Assembly (NCBI GenBank): GCA_004014935.1
Contig: CP025321.1
Location: 2,666,001-2,730,000, forward strand
DNA length: 64,000 bases
Source of the DNA: Saccharomycopsis malanga
Taxonomy: Eukaryota > Ascomycota > Saccharomycetes > Ascoideales > Saccharomycopsidaceae
Direction of reading: 5' to 3'
In this document: positions 8,557 through 19,280 of the stretch, piece by piece
How positions within the stretch are numbered: position 1 is the first letter of the stretch
How the letters are laid out: each line of letters starts with the position of its first letter
Translations under genes and position numbers: made by a program
The notes under the pieces: model-generated
The model's database searches: none
Told to the model about the DNA's origin: nothing
The model's input: only the letters and a program-made list of their open reading frames with translations

Positions 8557-10806
8557 TCAGTGGGTATCCTGTAACGCAGGTCTTGTAATCACCAAATCTT
8601 CTAAATCGTCCTGGCTTTCGATGGCAAACTTTTGCTCGTTAGCCAAGTGTAATAAACAAATAAAGTAAAAACTACAAGATATGTCGTTCCGTGCTCCGTC
8701 TGACGGATCGTATTTATTGTTTGTTGCTTTGACGATATCAGAGAATTTGGCTTGGCCTACCTTCGTCATGTTTTCTGTCTGTTCTGTGAATGACTCTAGG
8801 AAAGGGTTAGTCAACAGGCTATCGGGATCAATTGAGTCCTCGTCCTGTGGCAGTTCTTCTTGTTGAGAAAGACTATTCCGTGGTTCATTTTCTGATCGAA
8901 ACCTTAGCTCTTTGTTTTCTTTTAAGGACTCCCACAATTTGTCCTTCAAAACCTTGATGTCGACTCTTTTTGCTTTGCGAGCATACGCGATCATGTTGTT
9001 CAGGTCCCGATAGCGACCTGGAGACGCTCCTGGGCTTCTAAAGGGGCTGTATGGGGGCAGCAAAGTAGAAAGCTTTTCCTTAGGGGGTCCTAAATCAGGT
9101 ATGTCAGCGAAAAAGTCCTTGTGGGTCGGTATAGGGCCGTCTTCTTCGCCACGAGGCTCGATATCATCATTTTCGTACTGATTATCTTGGAGAAAGAAAC
9201 TATGACTGGCCAAATCGTCAAACTCATGAATCTCTGGTATACCTTCGTTATTCTTCTTCTTGCGCTTCAAAAACGAGGAGTTTATGTATTCTTCTTTGTA
9301 GAACAATGTTATGAATCTCTTGGAGTTGTACTGTTTGTCAAAGGGCAAGAGGTGGTGGGTGGCAGAAGCCCGCTGGTTTTTTGGAAGCATCTGTGAGGTA
9401 CTTGCGTTCTGAATGGTGCTTAAATCTGTGAAATATTTTTCTTCAAACAAAGCATTGTCTCTGTCGTCTTCATCAATAACACTGGCAAAATCAATCAGAA
9501 ACAGCTTCTTTTTAGCACGCCTCTGTTTTTTGGCCTCAATCTCCTCAGGCGACATTCCAGCGTTTCCACCAGTCAATTTCTTTTTCAAGTTTGTGACTTT
9601 CCAATTTTCGGGACCTGCCCATGTTTTTTTGGAATTGCTATCAAAAAAGTCTATTAAATTGCGATCTATCAGTAGGTTTCCGAAATCTATATCTTTTTCA
9701 TTAGGCACCTCCTCTACCAAGTCAAAAGATGGTTCTTTGAACAAGTTTCTCATTGTGCGATGTCCCACATTTAGTATTGAATCAACAATGTCATCGCTAT
9801 CATAATCGCGGTCCAAGTTGTCCTCCATTGGTTCATCCAACGCAAAATCGAGAAAAGACCCCTTATCAATATCAGCAACAGTTGTTTCGGGTTGCTGTGC
9901 CGCTACTTCCTGGTTTATGGCATCATAGTTGAACGACTGGTTGGGGTCGTTTTCTCCTTCTATTCTTTCGAACATCTCGTTGGCTTTCATATCAAGATCA
10001 TTCAACATATCTTCAATGACTGGTAAGGAAGAGCACACTGATAAAGAGCCAAGATCATGGTTTTGTAAGGTTGTGAAATACAGAGCCAAGTCTTGAATGT
10101 GCTCTTCAAGAAAATCAACTTGTTTACTATTATCTTGAAACTCCATACTTTTCATTAGGTCATCATCATTATTAATTTCCTTTTCTTTTTCATCGTTTTC
10201 ATCTTCATCTTCAATTTCATCTTCATCTTCTGCAATCATACTGTAATCTCCTATACTCTCCACTTTTTCTGTTCGGGATGCATCGAATACCACTCGGCCA
10301 TCTTCGTTAACATGCAATATATTGAATAACAACGACTTGGATCCACCTTCATCGAAATCAGCCAATGCTTTTCTGAACACCGGATCAATCGTCAACTCAC
10401 TATCAAGTTCCTTGAGCTGTATTTTGCTAAACACGTCTACTAAGGTGTTGACGTTCAGAGCATTACTACACTTTTTCTTAGGCCTTGCTTCGTCTTCCAC
10501 ATCATTCTCATTCTCTTCCTCAGCAGCTTCTTCACCTGGCAGCCGTTTTGCCGAAGAAAGACCACTCAACAACTTCCCTGTCTCTGTTGCAGCAGAGTCT
10601 ATTCTAGAAGAGTAAATCTTAACACATCCATCAAGAGTAGCAGACGCTTTCTGAAAATTGATCTGGTCACCCTCCTTGAGAAGTGACAAGTCATAGAAAT
10701 AGTCAATAAGAGCAACCTCCCAACTGTTTCGCGAGTTGATTTTGTTGTCTTTGGCAAGTTTCAACCAAAGGTCAAAGTTCTCATTGCCGACTTGCAAACT
10801 TTGCAT
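8557..10806 (-). CDS. BRN1: Condensin kleisin subunit Brn1 (barren/CAP-H)
   Basis: 749 residues, matching S. cerevisiae Brn1 (754). It is the kleisin that bridges the Smc2-Smc4 heads and recruits the HEAT subunits, acting in mitotic chromosome condensation. The N-terminal barren signature is clear: NFDLWLKLAKDNKINSRNSW at 9-28, followed by ALIDYFYDL and ATLDGCVKIYSSRID, the helix that contacts the Smc2 neck. Acidic blocks occupy ~200-300. KKTWAGPENWKV and KLFLIDFASVID are the conserved central motifs, and the C-terminal winged-helix part includes CSFYFICLLHLANE. The start is a true ATG. A cluster of GTAAACA motifs and a TTACCCGG site lie 400-460 bp upstream (see findings). Confidence 0.95.
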   Translation of the reverse strand: MQSLQVGNENFDLWLKLAKDNKINSRNSWEVALIDYFYDLSLLKEGDQINFQKASATLDGCVKIYSSRIDSAATETGKLLSGLSSAKRLPGEEAAEEENENDVEDEARPKKKCSNALNVNTLVDVFSKIQLKELDSELTIDPVFRKALADFDEGGSKSLLFNILHVNEDGRVVFDASRTEKVESIGDYSMIAEDEDEIEDEDENDEKEKEINNDDDLMKSMEFQDNSKQVDFLEEHIQDLALYFTTLQNHDLGSLSVCSSLPVIEDMLNDLDMKANEMFERIEGENDPNQSFNYDAINQEVAAQQPETTVADIDKGSFLDFALDEPMEDNLDRDYDSDDIVDSILNVGHRTMRNLFKEPSFDLVEEVPNEKDIDFGNLLIDRNLIDFFDSNSKKTWAGPENWKVTNLKKKLTGGNAGMSPEEIEAKKQRRAKKKLFLIDFASVIDEDDRDNALFEEKYFTDLSTIQNASTSQMLPKNQRASATHHLLPFDKQYNSKRFITLFYKEEYINSSFLKRKKKNNEGIPEIHEFDDLASHSFFLQDNQYENDDIEPRGEEDGPIPTHKDFFADIPDLGPPKEKLSTLLPPYSPFRSPGASPGRYRDLNNMIAYARKAKRVDIKVLKDKLWESLKENKELRFRSENEPRNSLSQQEELPQDEDSIDPDSLLTNPFLESFTEQTENMTKVGQAKFSDIVKATNNKYDPSDGARNDISCSFYFICLLHLANEQKFAIESQDDLEDLVITRPALQDTH

Positions 10807-12140
10807 TCCTCAGCAATTGAATTGAGTATTCGTATGTGGTTTCGTACTTTTGAAAGCAACACAATACAATCACTTTTGAACAACATAAATATTGCCGATT
10901 AATAAGGCAGCAAACGTATATGTCGACAAAAAACGATATCTATCAACTCAAAAAGAAATAATATTATTAATAATAATAATAATAATTCAGCGTTTGAAAT
11001 TTTCAAATTTCACTTATATTTACTGAGCAAAACAAAAAAAAACCCCGTCACCTTCAAACACCAACAAATTTTTAGATCCACTTTAAGCCCGCCAAGAGGT
11101 CTTATGTCACTATATCAACTCTTTAAACGGAGTTTGGGCTTTTGATTGTCGCTGAGGCTGATCCCTCGAAGAAAAGATGCCCCAACTGTTGATCACTGTC
11201 GTCAAAGGTAAACAAATGAAAAGTAAACAGTGCTGTTTACCCGGTGCTTGTCCTTTTCCGGTCATGATATGCACGTTTTCAACATGAAGAAAAGAACCGT
11301 CGAAATGACCCCGAGAGGCACACTGTATTGTAAGGCTTTTTTGAAGACTATTAGATATCTAAGCAATGCAAAAAAAAGGTTTTAGCTTGTCGTGGCATGG
11401 TTTCTGACATTTGATTTTTTCTTAGATTTATATATTTTTACTACCAGACAGAGCTCTCTGCAGTAAAATGCAGCTATTCTTTTTTCGTACCTTAGTCTAT
11501 AGCCTGATTATAATCATTTATAGGAGTTGGATACTTTTGAAAGAGCCCAGTGAATATTCTTCACCATTCTACAAATCACTGGTGAAACATGCAGGCTAAT
11601 ATATTATATTCCGTCTTGAGTTGTGAAAACAGCCACCAAATTGTAGGTGAAGGTTTCAAAACACTTTCTCATAAGTTAACGGCTTAAAAATTTCACTGGC
11701 TGAATAGGTTCTATTGTGGCAAACATGTACGTCAATTTTCTAAGCACTGGTTTGAAATCTATGATAATAGAAACTATGGTAACCTTGTAACCATTGTAAA
11801 TTGAAATAAGATATTACTAACCAGCTTTTGATCAGAGTTTTTTCAGTTTTCTTCCATCCCTTGATTCTTACGTTCGACTCATCACTATTATTACGTATTC
11901 CTGTGATGAACGTCAGTCGGTCCTCAACAGGATTAATTTCCCTTGTTGTTTTTCTTTAGGAATTTACAGCATTTGAAAGTTACTTGAAACTGATTTTTTT
12001 TTTATATTAGTATTTCGCTATACTGCCTAAGCTACTTGTTGAAAACGTTATACGCATATGAATGTACCCAACACAACTCTACAATAGCGATAAAGCAAAA
12101 GAAAATATTATTTTGGGGCACTGTATAAAATCTATAAAGC
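10807..12140. promoter_or_regulatory. BRN1 upstream region and PRM10 3' gap
   Basis: No gene in 1.33 kb. A TAA/AAT microsatellite lies at about 10962-10986. GTAAACAA at 11208-11215 and the 18-bp palindrome of 11223-11240 contain three forkhead-type GTAAACA cores. TTACCCGG (11237-11244) overlaps the last one, and CCTTTTCCGG (11252-11261) follows, with the CC-N6-GG spacing of Mcm1 sites. The remainder is AT-rich and unremarkable. Confidence 0.5.
11208..11261. promoter_or_regulatory. Forkhead / Reb1 / Mcm1-like site cluster upstream of BRN1
   Basis: GTAAACAA (11208-11215), GTAAACAG-TG-CTGTTTAC (11223-11240, an 18-bp palindrome giving two facing GTAAACA cores), TTACCCGG (11237-11244) overlapping the second core, and CCTTTTCCGG (11252-11261). 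It lies about 400-455 bp upstream of BRN1, a mitotic gene, so a Mcm1-forkhead type arrangement is plausible but unproven. Confidence 0.4.
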
Positions 12141-15100
12141 TTATAAGGTAAACAAAGCGGTTTTTTTCTTACCGAAAGGATAGACCAAGATTGAGGCTGT
12201 GAATAATCCAACAGAAATACCGATGGCAACCTGGATCATGGAGAAACCAAAACTCAAACTGTTACTACTGTCTTCACTCGAAGTTGTAGAAGCGCTTGAG
12301 GCGGTACCATTTAAACTAGAAACGATCTCGTTAGCACTGGACAAACCAGCTAATAAAGAACTTTGAGAAGCAATACCGGAAGGCACTTGCACGAAGATAG
12401 CAGGCAACATGGCGGAGATCGCCAAACCTTTGAAGAAACGGGAATACAAGTTGCCAAAGACACCAATAACCATAGCAGCCAAGGCAGAGGTGAATTCGGA
12501 GGAGTTGCTAAAATGAAGCGAAGAAAAGTAGGAGACAACATAACCAACGCACGCGATTGACACCATCGTTGGAAGTTGTTTCCAACTAGCCTGGTTGATC
12601 AATGACAAGACAAGGGCAAACATTGGAACAAATAAGAATCTGAACCAAGGAGAGATTGCTTTATTGTAAACACAAGTCTGGTTCGAGGTTGCATTGTGAT
12701 CGAACCAACCGTAAATAGCAGCACCAATGGTGATACCAAAGGACAAGAATAAGGAATAAATAATAGCATAGAACATACGCACTGCACCGTTAACAATGTT
12801 TCGCGACTGCAATTCCAAAGAACCGGTCAAAATGATAAATCCGGGCAAAATCAATGCTAATGATCCTTGCACTAAAGCACTAAAACAGAAAGTACGGCCT
12901 CCATTGATGGAACCCAAGGCACGGCCAAGGAAACTGACGACAATGGAAGCTGCCACCTCGAACACGTTGGAATACATTGCAGATCTTGGAGATACGTAGA
13001 ATTGCAAAAATCCCACACAACAGCCAATGATAAAACAAACTGGCATGTCTGCCCAATTACCGTTGAAAGCAAATGGACACACCATGGCAGAACCGTAGCC
13101 ATAAAGCAAAACACAAATCCATGGAGGATACAATGGTTTGCTATCCATCAAGATGTCCAAGTTTCTAGATGCGTCGTCAACTCCCATCATGTCATGGATA
13201 ACTGCCTTATAGATTTGATGAGCGTCGTGAAGTTTAGACAAATTGACACCCTCCTTAGTTCTGACCAACTGCATTTCTGTGGTTTTAGTGGTAGGATCAT
13301 TGAATGCAACAATCATACAGCCAGGGAAATACATGAATTGACCGTCAATTTCCAATACTCTTGACGTCATCACCATATACTCTTCCAATCTGTGAGGAGG
13401 CGCACCGTAAATCATGAGAGCAGTACACATTTTCAAGATAAAGTTTTTACGTTGCAACAAATCAGCCAAATGGACGGTGATACGAGCCTCAAGCTTCTTT
13501 CTATTAGCCTTGCTCTTCAATTGGGCCTTCTTTTGAGGTGTCATAGAAGGCTTGAATGAAGGCAACTCGTTGAAGAACAGTCCACCGCTTGGCTTCAACT
13601 TGTCTTGAGAAGGACTGGTACCATGACGTTTCAAGCTCTCCTCGGAAGGACGACGAGGATATCTTCCAGTTTTTTCAATTTCGTCATCAAGCCCATCAGG
13701 GCTATAAGGCATATTCTCGCCACTATGCATGGCCTTATTTGGAGCACCACTGTGCAATGTGGAATCATCAAGCATAGTAGCTGAGCTGGCTCCAGCTTGC
13801 GGCATGTTATACATCTTCATCAAGGTGGAAAGCACACCGTCTTGTACTCTTCTAGGTGGGGGAACATACTCATCATCAGACAATCTGTCTTTCATCACCT
13901 CGTCTGGATGTTCATCCTCCATGGCATTGTTGTTGACAATAGCACCATTAGCCTTTGTAGGATCATAAGAACTGTAAAACAAATCAGACAAAGAAGTCTT
14001 ACTGGATGATGTAGACAATTGACCAGGGCCAGACGAGCCACGTTTGTTAGAAGAAGAAGCAACAGATTTGTTACGCTTGTGGAAAAACCTGCCAAGTTTA
14101 GAAGTATGTGAACTCATAATGTTTTCTACCTCCATGCGGATGTTTTCACGTTCTTCCTCACTGTCAACTTCGTCATTCGCATCTTCCTCGTCCAGACTGT
14201 GGTTCAGCCCAATTCTTTTAAGATATTTCGTAGGATGATCTAAAGAAAACAAGTTTAATTCGAACCCATTATTCTCAATATCTTTTTCTTCGTCATTGGC
14301 TCCTTTCTTTTTGTGAGAATGAGAATGCTTGAAATTGAGAAGTTTGGCAAGGAAATTACCAGCTCCTGAATCACTGTTGATAGAAGTAACTTCTGCATTT
14401 GGATTGTTTGATGTTTGAGTGTTTTTAGCACTTTTACGCTGGTTGTCAGAAGAACTTGTGCTAGTGCTTGAATCCTGACCACGCGATTCTTTGTTTCTTC
14501 TATATGTTTGCTCTTCATCATCATCGGTTATCTTTTCCTTCTCTTTTGCATGACTAGAAGACGAGTCACTTTCAGAATCGTAAAATACAACTTCTCTCTT
14601 TTTCTTAGGAGATTCTGTATCATTTGTAGCTGTGTTGTTATTGACATTCGATGAAGCAATATCTGGGTTTTTATTGGCTTGTGTATTTGCCCTGGTATTA
14701 TTAGCAAGGTCTTCATCTTCGTCTCCACTTTGGTCAACCCCGATATCATCATAATCATTACCGATATTAGATGTTAAAAACGCCGTAGCATCACGTTCAA
14801 TAGATTTTGCTCTTTGGCGACGTTTGTCATCAGACAATCCAGGTAAAGAACTTCCAGATTGCTGTTGCGGCTGTGGTTGAACATGCTGATAAGAACGACG
14901 GTTGCTGTTGGTAGCACTCAAGGAAGAAAAAGAGCCGCTTGGGCTAGGAGGAGCACCTCCTATTCCTAAACCAGTGGTGGTAGTACCAGAATCAGCAGTA
15001 GCAGCAGCAGCAGCATTGTCTGCCGGAAGATTGCTGGAACTGCCTATGGAGGTAAATTTAGGCAAGGAAGGCACGGTGGAATGAGAAACAGGATCATCTT

Positions 15101-15269
15101 CTGGAATCGTGTAAGCACCCAGCTTTTGATTCTTGCTATAAATGCTCTGGGCAGACCTGGATCTTCTGTTCTGCGGTCTGGTGAGCTCAGCAGGGGTGTT
15201 TGCTAAAGAAGACTTCTTCTTCTTGTTCCATGGCAAGCCTGAACTAGGATTGTTGGAAGGTGACGACAT
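12141..15269 (-). CDS. PRM10: Prm10-like membrane protein with ThrE (DUF1212) domain
   Basis: 1042 residues. The first ~580 are disordered, Ser/Asn-rich and acidic, with a proline-rich stretch near 100-110. From about residue 605 a ThrE/DUF1212 region begins with FILKMCTALMIYGAPPHRLE and carries about ten hydrophobic segments (for example PPWICVLLYGYGSAMVCPFA and FGITIGAAIYGWF) to the C-terminus, ending in the basic tail GKKKTALFTL. In bacteria the ThrE fold exports threonine and serine. The yeast member Prm10 is pheromone-induced and of unknown function, located in a membrane. The soluble N-terminal extension is much longer than in S. cerevisiae Prm10 (383 residues) but long forms are usual elsewhere in fungi. 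I saw no clear pheromone response element upstream. Confidence 0.85.
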   Translation of the reverse strand: MSSPSNNPSSGLPWNKKKKSSLANTPAELTRPQNRRSRSAQSIYSKNQKLGAYTIPEDDPVSHSTVPSLPKFTSIGSSSNLPADNAAAAATADSGTTTTGLGIGGAPPSPSGSFSSLSATNSNRRSYQHVQPQPQQQSGSSLPGLSDDKRRQRAKSIERDATAFLTSNIGNDYDDIGVDQSGDEDEDLANNTRANTQANKNPDIASSNVNNNTATNDTESPKKKREVVFYDSESDSSSSHAKEKEKITDDDEEQTYRRNKESRGQDSSTSTSSSDNQRKSAKNTQTSNNPNAEVTSINSDSGAGNFLAKLLNFKHSHSHKKKGANDEEKDIENNGFELNLFSLDHPTKYLKRIGLNHSLDEEDANDEVDSEEERENIRMEVENIMSSHTSKLGRFFHKRNKSVASSSNKRGSSGPGQLSTSSSKTSLSDLFYSSYDPTKANGAIVNNNAMEDEHPDEVMKDRLSDDEYVPPPRRVQDGVLSTLMKMYNMPQAGASSATMLDDSTLHSGAPNKAMHSGENMPYSPDGLDDEIEKTGRYPRRPSEESLKRHGTSPSQDKLKPSGGLFFNELPSFKPSMTPQKKAQLKSKANRKKLEARITVHLADLLQRKNFILKMCTALMIYGAPPHRLEEYMVMTSRVLEIDGQFMYFPGCMIVAFNDPTTKTTEMQLVRTKEGVNLSKLHDAHQIYKAVIHDMMGVDDASRNLDILMDSKPLYPPWICVLLYGYGSAMVCPFAFNGNWADMPVCFIIGCCVGFLQFYVSPRSAMYSNVFEVAASIVVSFLGRALGSINGGRTFCFSALVQGSLALILPGFIILTGSLELQSRNIVNGAVRMFYAIIYSLFLSFGITIGAAIYGWFDHNATSNQTCVYNKAISPWFRFLFVPMFALVLSLINQASWKQLPTMVSIACVGYVVSYFSSLHFSNSSEFTSALAAMVIGVFGNLYSRFFKGLAISAMLPAIFVQVPSGIASQSSLLAGLSSANEIVSSLNGTASSASTTSSEDSSNSLSFGFSMIQVAIGISVGLFTASILVYPFGKKKTALFTL

Positions 15270-16700
15270 GTGAATGTTTTATAGATATGTCTTGAGAATG
15301 TTCTGTCTGTTGAATTACTTCTTCAAAGGTATCAAAATGAAGGCGAAAACTGTTGCTTGTACAATATATTGAATAGTTTACTTTTGGTCGCGAAAAACTC
15401 AAAAATAAAGGTTAAATAATCACCAAGGAAAAGAGATTTAGAGGAAAAACCTTCTTTTTACTTCAGATCGGCTGTGATTATAGTTGGTAAAAGGTAGGAG
15501 ACGGCCCTACAATGAATCAGCAAGACTAATAAAAATTTCAAAAGGTTTGGCAACCAGTGAAGAAGAGATTCCAGTAAAAATTTGGAAAAAGGCTCAGCTG
15601 GAAAACTATAAGTCAGAATTTTCAGGGCGATCCAGGGTCTATATATACATTGGTTGGCGGAGTCTCAGTTGCAAAAGGGATAAGAACCGAGAATAATAAA
15701 TACAGCCTACGTAGGGTTGCAGTATGCCAATACTTTTCTGATTGTCTACTGATTGTCTACTCAATTACTCTTATCCTGTTTTACTGTCTACTGTTTAGCA
15801 CATCCCACTAAGCAAACAAGAACAATCTATAGCCAAAAAACCGAACCGCACAACGAACGCAAGCAATTACTCACTTTTACCCATACTTATTACGCGTCTG
15901 CATTTTCCGCTTATTGTTTTCTCCTGTGCCAATCAGCATGGCCCGCACTTCTTTATACACATTCAATTATACAAGAGTCCAGGCTCAAGAGAATTGAGAA
16001 AAATTTCATAAGCCACTTTACAAACAAAAAAAATAAAATAAAATGAAAATTTCGCCTTTATTGAATACATTCTACTCTTGCAACCTTTGTTGCTCGTAAC
16101 CTTTGTCTCGCTTAAAGCAAGAAATCCGCGGATTGGTCCTGCGCGCATGCCTCCGTAAACGCTAGCCGCACTCTGCAGGCCTCTCTTGCAGCTCAAGGCA
16201 TAGCGTTTAGCTGCACGCTGATCTCATTATTCTGCTGTTCATTCCATTAATAGTATTATGAGGTTATGTGCACTGGTTGTAATATGCACAGGCAGGCGCT
16301 CCCCTGCATGGTGCGTAATTTCGTCATTGGCGGATTTCGAACAATTTTCATTGTTCACGGCGCATCTCGATGTGTGTTGACGTTCGCTACTGCGCTATAA
16401 AGCAGGCGTTACATAATAGGATATTCTATCGACAATTCATAGTTAGATCTTCAGGAGGCTCTGTATACATGGAATAAAAGTAGCGCATGTGAATGGTCTG
16501 GAGCACTACAAGAAACCGTTGCCACATTGTTGGTTTGCTGCCAACGAACCGTTGTTATAAATAGATAAGCTTTTTGTATTTTGTGCTTTACTGGAATTGA
16601 AAAAAAAAAATAAAAATAAAAAGTAAATTCAGAAATGTCAGTTTAAAAGTATCAAATGTAAATCCAAAGTCTCGGACAAAGTGGTATGGCGAAGTCGGAG
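15270..16700. other. PRM10 upstream region, gene-free
   Basis: 1.43 kb without a supported gene. It holds a tandem 11-mer CTGATTGTCTA (two copies near 15739-15760), a perfect palindrome AATCCGCGGATT at 16123-16134 overlapping an inverted CCAAT box, and CGCACTCTGCAGGCCT at 16167-16182, which recurs exactly at 40289-40304. Small open frames here show no coding character. Confidence 0.6.
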
Positions 16701-19280
16701 TTAAAGCTCATTTTCCAAAACGCTTTTGAAGCTGAATGGTTGGTATGGGTACCCCTCACCTTCAAAGAACTTGCTCATGCTCTCGACCCAATGTAATCTT
16801 AAACTGTGCAACATTGCAGAGGTACCCTCCATTGCCACCAACACACAGCATGTCAAAACAAACCACATGGTGAACATCACCACTGTCATGAACACCCCGA
16901 GAACCCCTGTAAGACCGAATGCGTTAGCCAATGTCATGCTCCAGAGCACTTGTGATAACTGCGCATGGGCAAGCGAAAGAGCCCACAACCGCAAGTAGGA
17001 GGCTGTGTGCGAAACACAATTCAAACAGAATTCGATGGTGTGAATCACCTGGTGAATCATAATGTCACCAAACGTTTCGTCATGGCCGCTTTCTTCGTCG
17101 TCAAGATCCAAATCATCTTCATTGTTTCCAATGTCATTATTGGTGATGAACTGGTCGTCTGTATTTTCCGTAGACAATCTTTCGTAGGTTGTCAACTTTT
17201 TTTCAAGTTGACGCTTCATGTAGAGAGGTTTTACGAAAAGCAAGCAAGGCACACAGATTAAGGCGATTGCTAAAAAGAATACTTGAAGTGGAGCCTGCCC
17301 TGGGAAAAGGGGCTCTTCAACTGTACCTGGAGACAAGAACATACTGATCAATGTGTTCAACAAACTTGGGGCTGGTTTTTCAATGGCAATCCAGTCAACG
17401 CACCATTTGTATATAATGATCACTGTTAAATAGCCAAAGATACAATTCATGAACAAGAATCCGGGGATGAAATTTCCCACAATATCAATCATTGAATTGA
17501 AGTTGACAAAGTTCACTAGCGAAAACATGTAAGAATACAACATGTGCAAATAGCCCATAACAATAGACAACTTCATCTTGTAGGAGTTTAGAAACAACAA
17601 CCCATTTTCTGTACCGTGCCATATAGAGTCAATACCAATGGCATAAACACCAACCTGTCTAGCCTCAATCAAATCTCCCTTGTTGAAATGTTCTGGCCAT
17701 TTCCAACCAGACTTGAAAAAAGTCATGGAAAGTGAAAAAATATCATTGTATAAAAAGCCAGTGTACAAAGAACAAAGACCCATGAGCAAGACAATGTATC
17801 TTCCGGAAAATGCCATGTCCAAAATGTCTCCACGTTTCATCTGCGACAACGGTTTTTCATTAAGCACAATTGCCAAGCCAATTAACGTCAACAAGAACCC
17901 ATGGCCCAAGTCACCAAACATAATGGCAAACATGAACGGAAAGGTCACAATTGTAGCGAGGCCAGGATTCACCTCCCGGTATGTGGCAACGCCATACGCA
18001 TCACAGATAGCTTGGAAACCAGAGGTGAACTTGTTTAATCTGTGGTAAGTAGGGGGTTGTTTTGTAGTAGAAAGAATATTGATGATGGTAGTGAGTTCTC
18101 CTTCGCTTTCCGTTTCATATGAAGCAGAAACACCTTGGTTTGAGCCATAGCTAGCATCTTCACCAGAATGAGATCCGTTGCTGTTTCCACTTCCAGCATC
18201 ACTGTCAACATGTCCAGATTCGCCATCTTCTTGATCACGATATGACGATGGTGTACTAGTCAAGTTCTTTGACAAGAAATGTTTGAGTCTTGGTAAATCT
18301 GCGTCTGGTGACCAGCCTTCAGCAACCAATATTTTTCTATTCTTGTCATAATTAAACAAGTTCAAAGACTCGTAGATTGACTTTTCTTTTCTAACGATAG
18401 CATCCCACACAAGTAACTCTTGTGATAAGGCAATCAACTCTGCTTGCAAGGTGTTGTCAGTGGTGTCAAGAACCGTAGTTATATCGCCAAGTTGCAAGTT
18501 GAGCTCCGCTAAAGACTCAGATCTTGCAGATTGCTGGTAATCTATATCATACAAATCGGCATCCAAAGACTCGGCAATTTTCTTAATCTTAGAAAGCAAA
18601 AGCTCACCATGCGAAAAGATTATAAATGCGTTTTTGAGAACAGACTTCTTCGATCCTGGCTCGTAGATTGGCTCTTCAATCTCAACAGACTTGAAAAGTA
18701 AATTACCTCTCAAAGTTCTCCAAAGAACTCTTTCCAATGCGACAATTTTCTCCCTAGGGATGACGCCAGCTACAAACTCAACGTCTAATTGCACATCGGC
18801 GTCGTCGCCGCTGGAAACAAGTCCAAAAAAGTCATCTGCTGCATTCAAAATCTGACGTTGTTGTACCAAATCTTTATTTTTAATCTCTAAAGTTTTCAAA
18901 CTCTCAATCAACTGGTTCAAACGTTGTTCCAATATCTTGGCATTTTCAACAAAATCATCAATATCCGAAGTCTTTGGAATCTCAAACGCCTCCCTTTCAC
19001 GAAAAGGATTTTGTTTGAGAGGAATGTCTCTTTCCTCTAATTGGGCCTTAAAAAACCGGTATTGACGTTGCACTTCATCCAAACGTCTGATCTCCTTGAC
19101 AAACGAACGTTGGAAGGAATTCGTCTTCTTGTTAAGATCTCTAAACTGCACAAGTCCTAAATCACCAAGAGCATACACAGTTTCTCTGCTTATTTCAAGA
19201 GGAATGAATAGTTGAATAAGCGACATCTCCGCTGACCGGAAAATGGCCTCTTCATTATGATTCAATGCCAATTGAGCCAT
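16701..19280 (-). CDS. VPH1: V-type proton ATPase V0 subunit a (Vph1/Stv1)
   Basis: 859 residues (S. cerevisiae Vph1 has 840). It is the membrane stator subunit of the V-ATPase that forms the proton half-channels and determines vacuolar or Golgi/endosomal location. The N-terminal cytosolic half starts with FRSAEMSLIQLFIPLEI and contains the long coiled stalk. The C-terminal half has about eight membrane segments. SYLRLWALSLAHAQLS carries the essential arginine (Arg764, equivalent to Vph1 Arg735). The motif LGDLGHG in the first membrane region and VLWSMTLANAF are also family-typical. A Ser/Gly-rich acidic insert lies at ~345-385. The tail NDIGNNEDDLDLDDEE is a vacuolar-type acidic loop. VPH1 versus STV1 cannot be settled from one copy. 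Confidence 0.95.
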   Translation of the reverse strand: MAQLALNHNEEAIFRSAEMSLIQLFIPLEISRETVYALGDLGLVQFRDLNKKTNSFQRSFVKEIRRLDEVQRQYRFFKAQLEERDIPLKQNPFREREAFEIPKTSDIDDFVENAKILEQRLNQLIESLKTLEIKNKDLVQQRQILNAADDFFGLVSSGDDADVQLDVEFVAGVIPREKIVALERVLWRTLRGNLLFKSVEIEEPIYEPGSKKSVLKNAFIIFSHGELLLSKIKKIAESLDADLYDIDYQQSARSESLAELNLQLGDITTVLDTTDNTLQAELIALSQELLVWDAIVRKEKSIYESLNLFNYDKNRKILVAEGWSPDADLPRLKHFLSKNLTSTPSSYRDQEDGESGHVDSDAGSGNSNGSHSGEDASYGSNQGVSASYETESEGELTTIINILSTTKQPPTYHRLNKFTSGFQAICDAYGVATYREVNPGLATIVTFPFMFAIMFGDLGHGFLLTLIGLAIVLNEKPLSQMKRGDILDMAFSGRYIVLLMGLCSLYTGFLYNDIFSLSMTFFKSGWKWPEHFNKGDLIEARQVGVYAIGIDSIWHGTENGLLFLNSYKMKLSIVMGYLHMLYSYMFSLVNFVNFNSMIDIVGNFIPGFLFMNCIFGYLTVIIIYKWCVDWIAIEKPAPSLLNTLISMFLSPGTVEEPLFPGQAPLQVFFLAIALICVPCLLFVKPLYMKRQLEKKLTTYERLSTENTDDQFITNNDIGNNEDDLDLDDEESGHDETFGDIMIHQVIHTIEFCLNCVSHTASYLRLWALSLAHAQLSQVLWSMTLANAFGLTGVLGVFMTVVMFTMWFVLTCCVLVAMEGTSAMLHSLRLHWVESMSKFFEGEGYPYQPFSFKSVLENEL

